From: Thiomicrospira pelophila DSM 1534
Lineage (GTDB): Bacteria; Pseudomonadota; Gammaproteobacteria; Thiomicrospirales; Thiomicrospiraceae
Reading direction: 5' to 3'
DNA: 64,000 nucleotides
NCBI RefSeq assembly: GCF_000711195.1
Contig: NZ_JOMR01000001.1
Coordinates: 868,001 to 932,000, forward strand
Below, one piece after another: positions 1 through 7,695 of this stretch. The first letter of the stretch is position 1; each line of letters begins with the position of its first letter. Under the pieces are notes generated by a model that was given only the letters and a program-made list of their open reading frames with translations, had not been told where the DNA came from and did not search any database. The translations under genes and the position numbers were made by a program.

Positions 1-1
1 G

Positions 2-520
2 AGTTTTGAAACCTATGCTGGTATCCGTATTCGAGGCGCGATGCTGGATGAGATCCGAAAGGGTGATTGGACGCCTCGATCGGTGCATCGCAAGTCACGT
101 GAGGTGAGTGGAGCAATGGCGAGTGTCGAGGCCAGGCTGGGACGCGAAGCTCATGATGGGGAAGTAGCTGAAGAACTAGGGGTTACATTGTATGAATACC
201 ATCAAATTCTGATCGATACCTGTAGTGCACAGCTTCTGTCAATTGATGAGCCGGATCATGAAGACTTATCGGAAGATCAACTCGATAGTCATACAAAGTC
301 CCCCTTGGCGGATTTGGCGGACTCAGGATTTAAAGAAGGTTTAACTCAGGCGATCGAACAGTTACCAGAGAAAGAGCGCTTGGTTATGGCACTTTATTAT
401 GATGAAGAGCTTAATCTCAAAGAAATTGGTCAAGTATTAGATGTTAGTGAATCACGGGTAAGCCAAATTCACAGTCAAGCCATAAAACGATTACGATCTA
501 GGTTATCAGACTGGATTTAG
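2..520 (+). CDS. fliA: RNA polymerase sigma factor FliA (sigma-28), 5' truncated by window edge
   Basis: Flagellar sigma factor that directs RNA polymerase to late flagellar and chemotaxis promoters. The frame is open from base 2. Before the first internal Met (base 41) it reads FETYAGIRIRGAMLDE, the region 2 signature of sigma-28, so the real start lies left of the window. A region 3 segment follows, then a C-terminal sigma region 4 helix-turn-helix (LKEIGQVLDVSESRVSQ) ending in a short basic tail. The neighbours cheY, cheZ, cheA and cheW give the usual order of polar flagellates (flhF-flhG-fliA-cheYZA). Family assignment is firm; only the N-terminal third is missing. Confidence 0.95.
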   Translation, partial: SFETYAGIRIRGAMLDEIRKGDWTPRSVHRKSREVSGAMASVEARLGREAHDGEVAEELGVTLYEYHQILIDTCSAQLLSIDEPDHEDLSEDQLDSHTKSPLADLADSGFKEGLTQAIEQLPEKERLVMALYYDEELNLKEIGQVLDVSESRVSQIHSQAIKRLRSRLSDWI

Positions 521-556
521 CGTGCTAAAATAATAAAAAAATTCAGGAAATATGGA

Positions 557-967
557 ATGCAAATCAATCGAGATATGAAAATTTTAGTGGTAGATGATTT
601 TTCTACTATGCGTCGAATCGTTAAAAACCTGTTAAAAGAATTAGGATTTAGTCATTTCGATGAAGCCGATGATGGCTCAACGGCTTGGCCAATGGTGCAA
701 ACAGGCAAGTATGACTTTATTGTAAGTGATTGGAATATGCCTCAAATGACGGGGTTGCAGTTGTTAAAAAATGTACGTGCCGATGAAAAGTTAAAGGAAA
801 CACCATTTTTGTTAATCACAGCGGAAGCGAAACGCAGTCAAATTTTAGAAGCAGCGCAAGCCGGAGTTGATGGTTATATTGTTAAACCTTTTACCGCAGC
901 CACGCTCAATGCAAAGATTCAAAAAATCTTTGAAAACGTAGCAAAACGCGCTCAGGCCGCCGAGTGA
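557..967 (+). CDS. cheY: Chemotaxis response regulator CheY
   Basis: Single receiver domain of 136 residues. It accepts phosphate from CheA and, phosphorylated, binds the flagellar switch. Acidic pair D13-D14, phosphoacceptor D58 (in IVSDWNMP), T88 and K110 (in YIVKPF) are all in place. An ATG at 575 would give the usual MKILVVDD start, but the AGGAAA about 6 bases before ATG 557 favours the longer form. It lies 36 bp after fliA and is followed by a strong terminator-like hairpin, so cheZ may need its own promoter or read-through. Confidence 0.95.
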   Translation: MQINRDMKILVVDDFSTMRRIVKNLLKELGFSHFDEADDGSTAWPMVQTGKYDFIVSDWNMPQMTGLQLLKNVRADEKLKETPFLLITAEAKRSQILEAAQAGVDGYIVKPFTAATLNAKIQKIFENVAKRAQAAE

Positions 968-972
968 TCAAT

Positions 973-1006
973 AAAAAAGAGCTTTGGAAACTAAGCTCTT
1001 TTTTTA
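973..1006 (+). terminator. Rho-independent terminator after cheY
   Basis: Hairpin with GAGCTT/AAGCTC stem, extended by A and T runs on either side (AAAAAAGAGCTT, loop, AAGCTCTTTTTTT), just after the cheY stop. The A-rich left side could also let it work from the opposite strand. Confidence 0.8.
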
Positions 1007-1106
1007 TATCTAATCCTTTCTTTCTATTAATCTACGCCATATTGATCAGCCTAATTTAGCTAGCTAATAATGGCCGAGCTTATTACTTTATATTTCGAGG
1101 TGTGAC

Positions 1107-1778
1107 GTGTCATTATTAACCCAAATTAGTATTTCTGACGTACAAACATTATTGTCTGATTTGGAGGCGGGTGATCTGATTGCCGCTGGTGCGCAGCTTG
1201 ATAAATTAACCCAGTTACGAGAGCATGAACTTTATCAAGAGTTAGGCCGAATGACGCGTAATTTGCATGACACATTAAAAGAGCTGGATGATACCGAACT
1301 GTTGCAGCAAGTTAAGCATGACTTGCCCGATGTATCTGAGCGTTTAGAATATGTTATGGCTTCCACCGAGGAAGCCAGTGCTAAAACTTTAAGTGCGGCT
1401 GAAGACTTGGCAGAGCGTCTTGATCAAGTAAACGAACTTATCGCTACGTTGCCATCTAACCAATCGCAGCCGATAAAGGCTTTGCTGGATGAGGCATCAA
1501 GTCAAGTAACGAATATTATGATGGCACAATCCTTTCAGGACTTAACGGGCCAAGTTTTGAATCGCGTTATGATCGTCATGGGGGCGTTTGAACGTAGTTT
1601 ATTAGAGTTAATTTCTCGATCCGGTCATGATTTATCAACTTTGCCAGAACGCAGCGCGTCTTCAAAACGAGAGGACGAGTTGAAAGGCATAGGCCCCAAT
1701 GTCACCAAATCCAGTCAACAAGATAACCTTTCCTCCCAAGACGATGTCGATGATTTACTGGGCCAGTTAGGTTTTTAG
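1107..1778 (+). CDS. cheZ: CheY-P phosphatase CheZ
   Basis: Dephosphorylates CheY-P to end the tumble signal. The start is GTG 1107 with a weak GAGG upstream. The protein (223 aa) is mainly helical. The catalytic segment is visible as MMAQSFQDLTGQVLNRV, with the essential Gln in the QDLTGQ core. The C-terminus DDVDDLLGQLGF is the CheY-docking peptide typical of CheZ. It lies between cheY and cheA. The docking peptide resembles the repeat inside the CheA of the same operon (see findings). Confidence 0.93.
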   Translation: MSLLTQISISDVQTLLSDLEAGDLIAAGAQLDKLTQLREHELYQELGRMTRNLHDTLKELDDTELLQQVKHDLPDVSERLEYVMASTEEASAKTLSAAEDLAERLDQVNELIATLPSNQSQPIKALLDEASSQVTNIMMAQSFQDLTGQVLNRVMIVMGAFERSLLELISRSGHDLSTLPERSASSKREDELKGIGPNVTKSSQQDNLSSQDDVDDLLGQLGF

Positions 1779-1890
1779 ACCTTAAGTTGCCTTGTTCTAA
1801 AACGGGATTTTTGAATTTAATGGCATAATCATTGCTTTAAAACGAGCAAGATAATTTTGAGCTAGTTTTAGCTTTTATGAGGAACCTGCC

Positions 1891-3996
1891 GTGGATGAAG
1901 AAATTTTACAAGACTTTTTAGTCGAAGCCACTGAACTCTTAGACCAACTGAATGAGCAGTTGGTTGACCTAGAAAATTCACCGGATGATTCGGATCTTCT
2001 AAATGCCATTTTTAGAGGGTTTCATACGATTAAAGGTGGCGCAGGTTTCTTGGGCGTGGTCCCATTAATTGAAATTTGTCATCGTGCTGAAAATGTCTTC
2101 GATAAAATTCGTAATCACGAAGTGGCTTATGATGCCGACGCGGCGGATGTCATTCTCAGAGCTTTCGATAAAGTCAGTCAAATTATTGGTTTGTTAAACG
2201 ATGGCGAACGCGAAATCGAAGAGACCGAACCCGAGTTGTTAGATGAGTTGGATGCGATTTACAAACCCGCTTCTGCCCCCGCGGCTTCTGAAGAAGCAAC
2301 GGAAGAGATGCCTGCAGAATCGGCTGCGCCAGTTGACGTTGAGCTGAGTCTACCTGAGGGTGTGGACCCTGACGGTGATATGACGGATGAAGAGTTTGAT
2401 GCCTTGTTAGCGCAGCGCGCTCAAATAACCGCCGAAGTTTCTAACCCTGACGTACCAGCCGAGCCTAACTTAACTTTGCCAGAAGGTGTGGATCCCGATG
2501 GTGATATGACGGATGAAGAGTTTGATGCTTTATTAGCTCAGCGTGAGCAACTTACGGCCGAAACTTCGGTACCAGCGCAGTCAAAATCCGTTCAGCAAGC
2601 CGAACCCAGTTTAACCTTGCCAGAAGGGGTTGACCCTGATGGCGATATGACGGACGAAGAATTCGATGCGTTATTGGCGCAGCGTGAACAAATCGTTACA
2701 TCTTCCCCTAAATCTGAGGCTAAGCCGGTTCCTAAAAAACCAGCTGAAGCTCCTAAGCCGAAAGCCAAACCTGCCACGCCTGCTAAACCTGCCGAAGCTA
2801 AAAAAGCTGAGTCAGCTGAAAAGCCTAAGTCGTCGGGTGATTCAACAGTGCGAGTGGATACACGTCGTCTTGATGAGATTATGAATTTGGTAGGTGAGCT
2901 GGTATTGGTGCGTAACCGCTTGCTAACCCTGCGATCGGCGGACGCCAGTATCGAAGAAATTTCGAATGCTGTAGCCAACTTGGACCACGTCACCACCGAT
3001 CTACAGTCATCAGTAATGAAGACACGTATGCAGCCGGTAAAAAAAGTATTTGGGCGCTTTCCGCGCGTGGTGCGTGACTTGGCTCGTAAGCTAGGTAAGG
3101 ATATTGAGCTTGAGTTAAAAGGTGAAGAAACCGACCTAGATAAAAACTTGGTGGAAGCCTTGGCTGATCCGCTGGTTCATTTGGTTCGTAACTCGGTGGA
3201 TCATGGTATTGAGATGCCAGAAGAACGCCTTGCGTCCGGTAAGACTAAGGTCGGAAAAATTGTATTAGGCGCCGAGCAGGAAGGTGACCATATTCTATTG
3301 TCTATTACGGATGATGGCAAAGGTATGGATGCTGACTTACTTCGTCGCAAAGCGGTTGAAAAAGGCGTGATGGACGAGGCTGCGGCCAGACAGTTGGACG
3401 ATAAACAAGCCTTTATGTTGATTATGGCGGCGGGTTTTTCGACGGCCGAGAAGGTAAGTGATATTTCTGGACGTGGTGTAGGCATGGATGTGGTCAAAAG
3501 CATGATCACAAAGCTTAATGGCAGTATTGATATCGATTCAGCGATGGGAGAAGGTACTCAAATTCGGATTCGCGTACCCTTAACCTTGGCTATTTTACCG
3601 ACTTTAATGGTGTCGTTCGGTGAGGATAGCTATGCTATTCCATTAACCAGTGTGCAAGAAATTTTTGATTACAATTCTGATAAGACCAATAACATTGATG
3701 GCCAAAAAATGGTGCGTTTGCGTGAACAAAGTATTCCATTATTTTTCTTATCTGATTGGTTAGCTCCTGGGATAGAAAAAGAAAATTATCAGGGTGATAA
3801 AGTGGTGATTGTTGCAATTGGTAATCAGCGAGTTGGTCTGGTAGTTGAGCAGGTGAATGGTCAAGAGGAAGTGGTCATTAAACCTCTAGGTTTAATGCTT
3901 CATAAGGTCAGCGGCTATGCGGGAGCGACCATTACAGGCAATGGCAGTATTGCGCTCATTTTAGATCTACCAGGCCTGGTGGAACGTTTTCAATAA
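1891..3996 (+). CDS. cheA: Chemotaxis histidine kinase CheA with triple acidic linker repeat
   Basis: Receptor-coupled kinase that phosphorylates CheY. GTG start at 1891 behind TGAGGAA. Hpt domain with phospho-His H45 (GFHTIKGGAGFLG). Next comes a long linker (about residues 130-320) instead of a clear P2 domain. It holds three copies of LPEGVDPDGDMTDEEFDALL at about 153, 195 and 242, then a Pro/Lys/Ala stretch. The dimerisation helices follow (RLDEIMNLVGELVLVRNRLL), then the ATPase (LVRNSVDHGIEMPE, DDGKGMD, GRGVGMDVV) and a CheW-like C-terminal domain. Catalytically complete at 701 aa. cheW follows after 14 bp. A CCAGGCCTGG palindrome encodes PGL near the C-terminus. Confidence 0.95.
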   Translation: MDEEILQDFLVEATELLDQLNEQLVDLENSPDDSDLLNAIFRGFHTIKGGAGFLGVVPLIEICHRAENVFDKIRNHEVAYDADAADVILRAFDKVSQIIGLLNDGEREIEETEPELLDELDAIYKPASAPAASEEATEEMPAESAAPVDVELSLPEGVDPDGDMTDEEFDALLAQRAQITAEVSNPDVPAEPNLTLPEGVDPDGDMTDEEFDALLAQREQLTAETSVPAQSKSVQQAEPSLTLPEGVDPDGDMTDEEFDALLAQREQIVTSSPKSEAKPVPKKPAEAPKPKAKPATPAKPAEAKKAESAEKPKSSGDSTVRVDTRRLDEIMNLVGELVLVRNRLLTLRSADASIEEISNAVANLDHVTTDLQSSVMKTRMQPVKKVFGRFPRVVRDLARKLGKDIELELKGEETDLDKNLVEALADPLVHLVRNSVDHGIEMPEERLASGKTKVGKIVLGAEQEGDHILLSITDDGKGMDADLLRRKAVEKGVMDEAAARQLDDKQAFMLIMAAGFSTAEKVSDISGRGVGMDVVKSMITKLNGSIDIDSAMGEGTQIRIRVPLTLAILPTLMVSFGEDSYAIPLTSVQEIFDYNSDKTNNIDGQKMVRLREQSIPLFFLSDWLAPGIEKENYQGDKVVIVAIGNQRVGLVVEQVNGQEEVVIKPLGLMLHKVSGYAGATITGNGSIALILDLPGLVERFQ
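3969..3980. repeat. CAGGCCTG-palindrome copy, in cheA
   Basis: ACCAGGCCTGGT in phase CCA-GGC-CTG, giving PGLV eight residues before the CheA C-terminus. The outer flanks do not extend the symmetry to 18 bp. Confidence 0.9.
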
Positions 3997-4010
3997 GAGG
4001 GGCATCATTT

Positions 4011-4520
4011 ATGGCTGTACAAGCAGGCGAGCGCCAATATCAAAATACCGGTTTGTTTTCGGATGGAGCTGATCTAGACGATGATGATTACATCAGCCCT
4101 ACAATACGTTGCGTGTTATTTAGATTGGACAATGAAAACTTCGGTATCAATGTAAAAAAAATCCGTGAAGTTTTGCGAGTGGGTGTTATTCGAAAAGTAC
4201 CGGGTTCGTCACCCAATGTGATTGGCGTGATCAACGTGCGTGGCGTAATTGTCACCGTGGTCGACACGCGCCGAGTTTATGGCTTGCCGTCAAAGGCGTC
4301 GGATGACCTGTCTCGTATTATTATTGTTGAACTGGACGAGGATCGTGCAGTCGGCTTAATGGTTGACAAGGTGCAGGAGGTTAAAGATATTCCTGAGTCG
4401 AGAGTCGATTTGATGGCGGCGACGCGTGAAGGCGCATCCGGTTATATTCAAGGGATTGCGCATTATCAGGATAACGTTATTATCCTAGTTGATACTGACA
4501 ACATGTTTGTTGAGCGCTAG
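4011..4520 (+). CDS. cheW: Chemotaxis coupling protein CheW
   Basis: Adaptor joining chemoreceptors to CheA. It is 169 aa: a poorly conserved acidic N-terminal tail of about 35 residues, then a CheW fold with FRLDNENFGINVKKIREVL, VIGVINVRGVIVTVVD and the final IIILVDTDNMF. The start ATG 4011 lies 14 bp after cheA and shares its operon. No cheB or cheR follows; the next gene is an EAL/HDOD protein after a 169-bp gap. Confidence 0.92.
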   Translation: MAVQAGERQYQNTGLFSDGADLDDDDYISPTIRCVLFRLDNENFGINVKKIREVLRVGVIRKVPGSSPNVIGVINVRGVIVTVVDTRRVYGLPSKASDDLSRIIIVELDEDRAVGLMVDKVQEVKDIPESRVDLMAATREGASGYIQGIAHYQDNVIILVDTDNMFVER

Positions 4521-4540
4521 TCAAAAGCGCCTCATATCTC

Positions 4541-4558
4541 AGCACCAGGCCTGGTGCT
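4541..4558. repeat. CAGGCCTG-palindrome copy, intergenic, 18-bp perfect
   Basis: AGC-ACCAGGCCTGGT-GCT, 20 bp after the cheW stop. A perfect 18-bp inverted repeat with no loop. It is not followed by a T run, so a classical terminator role is not supported. Confidence 0.92.
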
Positions 4559-4689
4559 TTACATCTTGCTGGTTTGTTAACTCATTAAAAAACCAGTTAC
4601 ATAAGATTATTTTTTAGTGTTAATGGCTTGCGTATTTTTACCAATTTGATAGAGTAGCAAGTCCTATCCTACTGCCGAGTCGCGCTCTA

Positions 4690-5907
4690 ATGACGGTTAT
4701 GAATCTACACGAACCTTCTTTTGTTGACGTTTTTGTTGGTCGTCAACCTATTCTAAATCCACAAAATCAAGTCTATGGTTATGAATTGTTATTCAGAAAT
4801 GGATATGAACATAATTATGCTGAATTTGAATCGGATGACCAAGCGACGGCGGCGGTGTTACACAACGCCTTAATGGGGTTTAACCTCGACGAGCTGGTTG
4901 GCAAAGCGAAAGCTTTTGTCAACTTTCCTGAGTCTTTTTTCAAATTACGTACGCCACCATTTTTTGATTGTAATGCGATTGTTTGTGAAGTATTGGAAAC
5001 CATTGAGCCGACCGATGAAGTGATCGGAGGGCTTAAATATCTAAAAGACTTGGGTTATCAAATTGCTTTGGATGACTTTGTATTTAAAGAAAAATTTATT
5101 CCATTTTTACGCTTGGCAGATTATATAAAGGTCGATATTTCAACTGTTAAACCTGAAAACCTTGGGCTTGTGTTTGAACGGATAAAAAAAGTAACATCGG
5201 CGCAATTATTAGCCGAGCGCGTGGAAACAAAAGATGAGTTTTCAATATGTTTAGACGCGGGTTGTGTGCTTTTTCAGGGGGCTTATTTTGCCAAGCCTCA
5301 GATTGTATCGGGCAAAAAGCTGTCGGTTAATCAACTTAATTTGCTTGAACTCTTGGCCAAAATTAGCGATGAATCGGTCTCTATTGACGGCTTGTTAGCT
5401 ATTGTTGAGAAAGACATGGGTTTATCCCATAAGTTGCTGAAGGTGGCGACTTATTATCGCACCCTGGGGATGCCGAAGTTTAATAGTTTAAAAGAAGCCA
5501 TGATGCTGTTTGGTTTGAAGCGGGTTCAATCTTGGGTGTCGATGATTGCGATGGATACCCAATCGGATGTGGCGGATGAAGTATTTAATATGGCAAGAAT
5601 TAGAGCCTTGTTTTTGCGTCATGCGGCTCAACAAGATGGCTTAAATCGTCCAGATAGCTTTTATCTGTCAGGGCTTTTTTCCATGTTAGATGTTGTTTTG
5701 GGTTGTTCATTGGAAGAGGCCTTAGCTAAACTGCCGCTGAGCGATGAGATGCTTGATGGCATGCTTTATCAACGCGGTGATGTTGGACGTCTATTAATGG
5801 TTGTAAAGTCGTTTGAAGCAAAAGATGATGCTGAAATTAGTCCGCACTACCGCCATTTGTATCTTCAAGCGGTACGCGATGTGAATGCGATTGATCAGAT
5901 CGCTTAA
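4690..5907 (+). CDS. EAL/HDOD domain signalling protein
   Basis: 405 aa. An N-terminal EAL-like domain (about 10-205) is followed by an HDOD domain (about 210-400) with LAKISDESVSIDGLLAIVEKD. EAL-type landmarks are altered: ELL in YGYELLFR, DDFVF instead of DDFGTG, IKVDIS, and AERVET instead of AEGVET. Proteins of this YuxH-like architecture are generally thought to bind c-di-GMP or act in protein contacts rather than to be strong phosphodiesterases; that is family knowledge, not shown here. Start ATG 4690, with a second Met at 4699. The 3' end overlaps the convergent queG by 71 bp. Its position after cheW suggests a motility-related role. Confidence 0.85.
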   Translation: MTVMNLHEPSFVDVFVGRQPILNPQNQVYGYELLFRNGYEHNYAEFESDDQATAAVLHNALMGFNLDELVGKAKAFVNFPESFFKLRTPPFFDCNAIVCEVLETIEPTDEVIGGLKYLKDLGYQIALDDFVFKEKFIPFLRLADYIKVDISTVKPENLGLVFERIKKVTSAQLLAERVETKDEFSICLDAGCVLFQGAYFAKPQIVSGKKLSVNQLNLLELLAKISDESVSIDGLLAIVEKDMGLSHKLLKVATYYRTLGMPKFNSLKEAMMLFGLKRVQSWVSMIAMDTQSDVADEVFNMARIRALFLRHAAQQDGLNRPDSFYLSGLFSMLDVVLGCSLEEALAKLPLSDEMLDGMLYQRGDVGRLLMVVKSFEAKDDAEISPHYRHLYLQAVRDVNAIDQIA

Positions 5908-7054
5908 ATCGGGGGAGATAGTATTTAGGCGCATACCAAGGTTTAGTGTTGATATTCGATACGTTGTGTAGGTTTTGCGTAGCTCTAGATTTTAGCTGCT
6001 GAAACGCCCATTCAATATGTTCATCCACCATCGAACTGACTTTTCCTTGTTTTTTCTTTAAGGCTAGTAGGGCGTTTGGAGTTGCCGAGCCATTCCCTAG
6101 CGCGACCGCAATATTTCGAATCCAGCGTTCATAGCCAATCCGCCGAATCGGCGAGCCGGCTAACTTGTCGTTAAAGTCTGATTCACTCCAATTAAACAGC
6201 TCTAGTAAAGAAACCTGGTCCAAATGATGTCTAGGTTCAAAATCAGGTTCGGTTTGGGTTTGAGTGAAGTGATTCCAAGGGCACACCAATTGACAGTCAT
6301 CACAACCATAAATACGATTGCCGATAGCTGGGCGAAGCTCTAATGGAATCGAGGCTGAATGTTCAATGGTTAAATAAGAAATACAACGCCGGGCATCCAC
6401 AATACCATCGGCTAAGATAGCTTGAGTCGGACACTCTTGGATGCAAGCTGTACAAGGTCCACAACCTTGCCTTTCAAAGGGTGGATCAGCTGGCAGCTTC
6501 AAGTCGGTATAAATTTCGGCCAAAAAAAACCATGATCCCGCCCGTGGATGAATGATTAAACTGTTTTTGCCAATAAACCCCAAGCCAGCCTGTTGCGCAA
6601 TCGGGCGTTCTAATACCGGTGCGCTGTCGACAAAAATTCGATGTGATGAATCAGGAAGTTTCTGCTGAATTTTGCTGACCAGTTGTTTAAGTCGTTGACG
6701 TATTACTTTGTGATAATCGCGTCCCAAAGCATAACGCGTAATATAAGCTTGATCGGGTGTGTGCAACTGCTCAGTTGCTTGAGCAGCACTCGTATCAAAA
6801 TAATTCATGCGTAAACTAATAATGCTAGCGGTGCCAGGGATCAGTTCAGTAGGTCGAGTGCGTTTAGTGCCATGGGTTTGCATATAATGCATTTCGCCAT
6901 GAAAGTTTTGCTCCAGCCAGTTAAAATACCCTGCCTCAAATTGAGCGAGGTCAGTGTGGGTGATGCCAGTGTCAGCAAAACCAAGCTCGTGAGCCCAGTT
7001 TTTAATGGCAGCAGCCAGTTGGCTTAAGTCTTGTGGAGAAGGTGTGTGATTCAT
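5837..7054 (-). CDS. queG: Epoxyqueuosine reductase QueG
   Basis: Cobalamin-dependent iron-sulfur enzyme for the last step of queuosine synthesis in tRNA. The start is taken as ATG 7054 (MNHTPSPQDLSQ); an upstream in-frame extension is not conserved-looking. The core is present: FVDSAPVLERPIAQQAGLG and GKNSLIIHPRAGS, followed by two 4Fe-4S cysteine sets (CGPCTACIQECP and CDDCQLVCPWN). 405 aa, slightly longer than usual because of a tail of about 30 residues. Divergent from tsaE with overlapping starts. It needs B12, so it is one consumer of the cobalamin made or salvaged by genes further along. Confidence 0.93.
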   Translation of the reverse strand: MNHTPSPQDLSQLAAAIKNWAHELGFADTGITHTDLAQFEAGYFNWLEQNFHGEMHYMQTHGTKRTRPTELIPGTASIISLRMNYFDTSAAQATEQLHTPDQAYITRYALGRDYHKVIRQRLKQLVSKIQQKLPDSSHRIFVDSAPVLERPIAQQAGLGFIGKNSLIIHPRAGSWFFLAEIYTDLKLPADPPFERQGCGPCTACIQECPTQAILADGIVDARRCISYLTIEHSASIPLELRPAIGNRIYGCDDCQLVCPWNHFTQTQTEPDFEPRHHLDQVSLLELFNWSESDFNDKLAGSPIRRIGYERWIRNIAVALGNGSATPNALLALKKKQGKVSSMVDEHIEWAFQQLKSRATQNLHNVSNINTKPWYAPKYYLPRFKRSDQSHSHRVPLEDTNGGSAD

Positions 7055-7540
7055 AAACAGTATTCTAGCAAAAAACGACATCTGACAGATGAATCTCAGA
7101 CGGTCATGTTTGCCCAAAGCTTAGCAAAACTATGCGACAAACTAGACGTGGCAACACCAGGCCTGGTGGTTTATCTTCAGGGTGAATTAGGTGCGGGTAA
7201 AACCTCGTTTTCTCGTGCTTTTATTCAAACTTTTTTGCCGGGACAGCGCGTAAAAAGCCCAACTTATACTTTAGTTGAAAGTTATGCGACAGCTAACATG
7301 ACGCTTTTCCATTTTGATTTGTATCGCCTTTGTGAACCAGAAGAACTTGAATATATAGGCATTCGTGATTTATTAGTGACGCCATTTATTGCATTAGTTG
7401 AATGGCCATCCAAAGGACAGGGTGTACTGCCTAAAGCTGACTTGGTATTGAATTTAAACCTAATAGATGAAGGGCGAGAGCTTATTTTGCAGGCGTGCTC
7501 GGTGCAAGGAGAGGCATTGCTCGCTAAATTAGAGAGTTGA
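7046..7540 (+). CDS. tsaE: tRNA t6A synthesis ATPase TsaE
   Basis: ATPase that powers turnover of the TsaB-TsaD complex making t6A37 in tRNA. P-loop GELGAGKTSFSRAF, then SPTYTLVESY and FDLYRL, as in the family. The start is most likely GTG 7046: GGAGAAGG lies just before it and the length (164 aa) then fits. An ATG at 7106 would remove the first strand. This start overlaps the divergent queG start (7054) by 9 bp, so both genes must share the same few bases for initiation. amiC follows, as in many gammaproteobacteria. Confidence 0.9.
   Translation: MIHKQYSSKKRHLTDESQTVMFAQSLAKLCDKLDVATPGLVVYLQGELGAGKTSFSRAFIQTFLPGQRVKSPTYTLVESYATANMTLFHFDLYRLCEPEELEYIGIRDLLVTPFIALVEWPSKGQGVLPKADLVLNLNLIDEGRELILQACSVQGEALLAKLES
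7156..7167. repeat. CAGGCCTG-palindrome copy, in tsaE
   Basis: ACCAGGCCTGGT encoding PGLV just before the first beta strand and P-loop. The symmetry extends one base on each side. Confidence 0.9.
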
Positions 7541-7695
7541 ATTTGTTCATTATTTGTTAATTTAGAACACTCAATGTTATATACTTAACGTGAAGTGTTT
7601 TTTAAAAAGTGCTCACAAGTTGTTGTGATTGCTTGAAAAATTGTAAAAAAATGTTCTACAATAGCCTTAAGGCAGTTCAACAATGGTTAATAATT

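Noticed and set aside
2592-2996. 134-codon frame opposite cheA
   Set aside because: Mirror of the low-complexity CheA linker; no ribosome site or family pattern.
4541-4558. Intergenic palindrome as a Rho-independent terminator
   Set aside because: No loop of normal size and no T tract; the same sequence lies inside many genes, where termination would be harmful.
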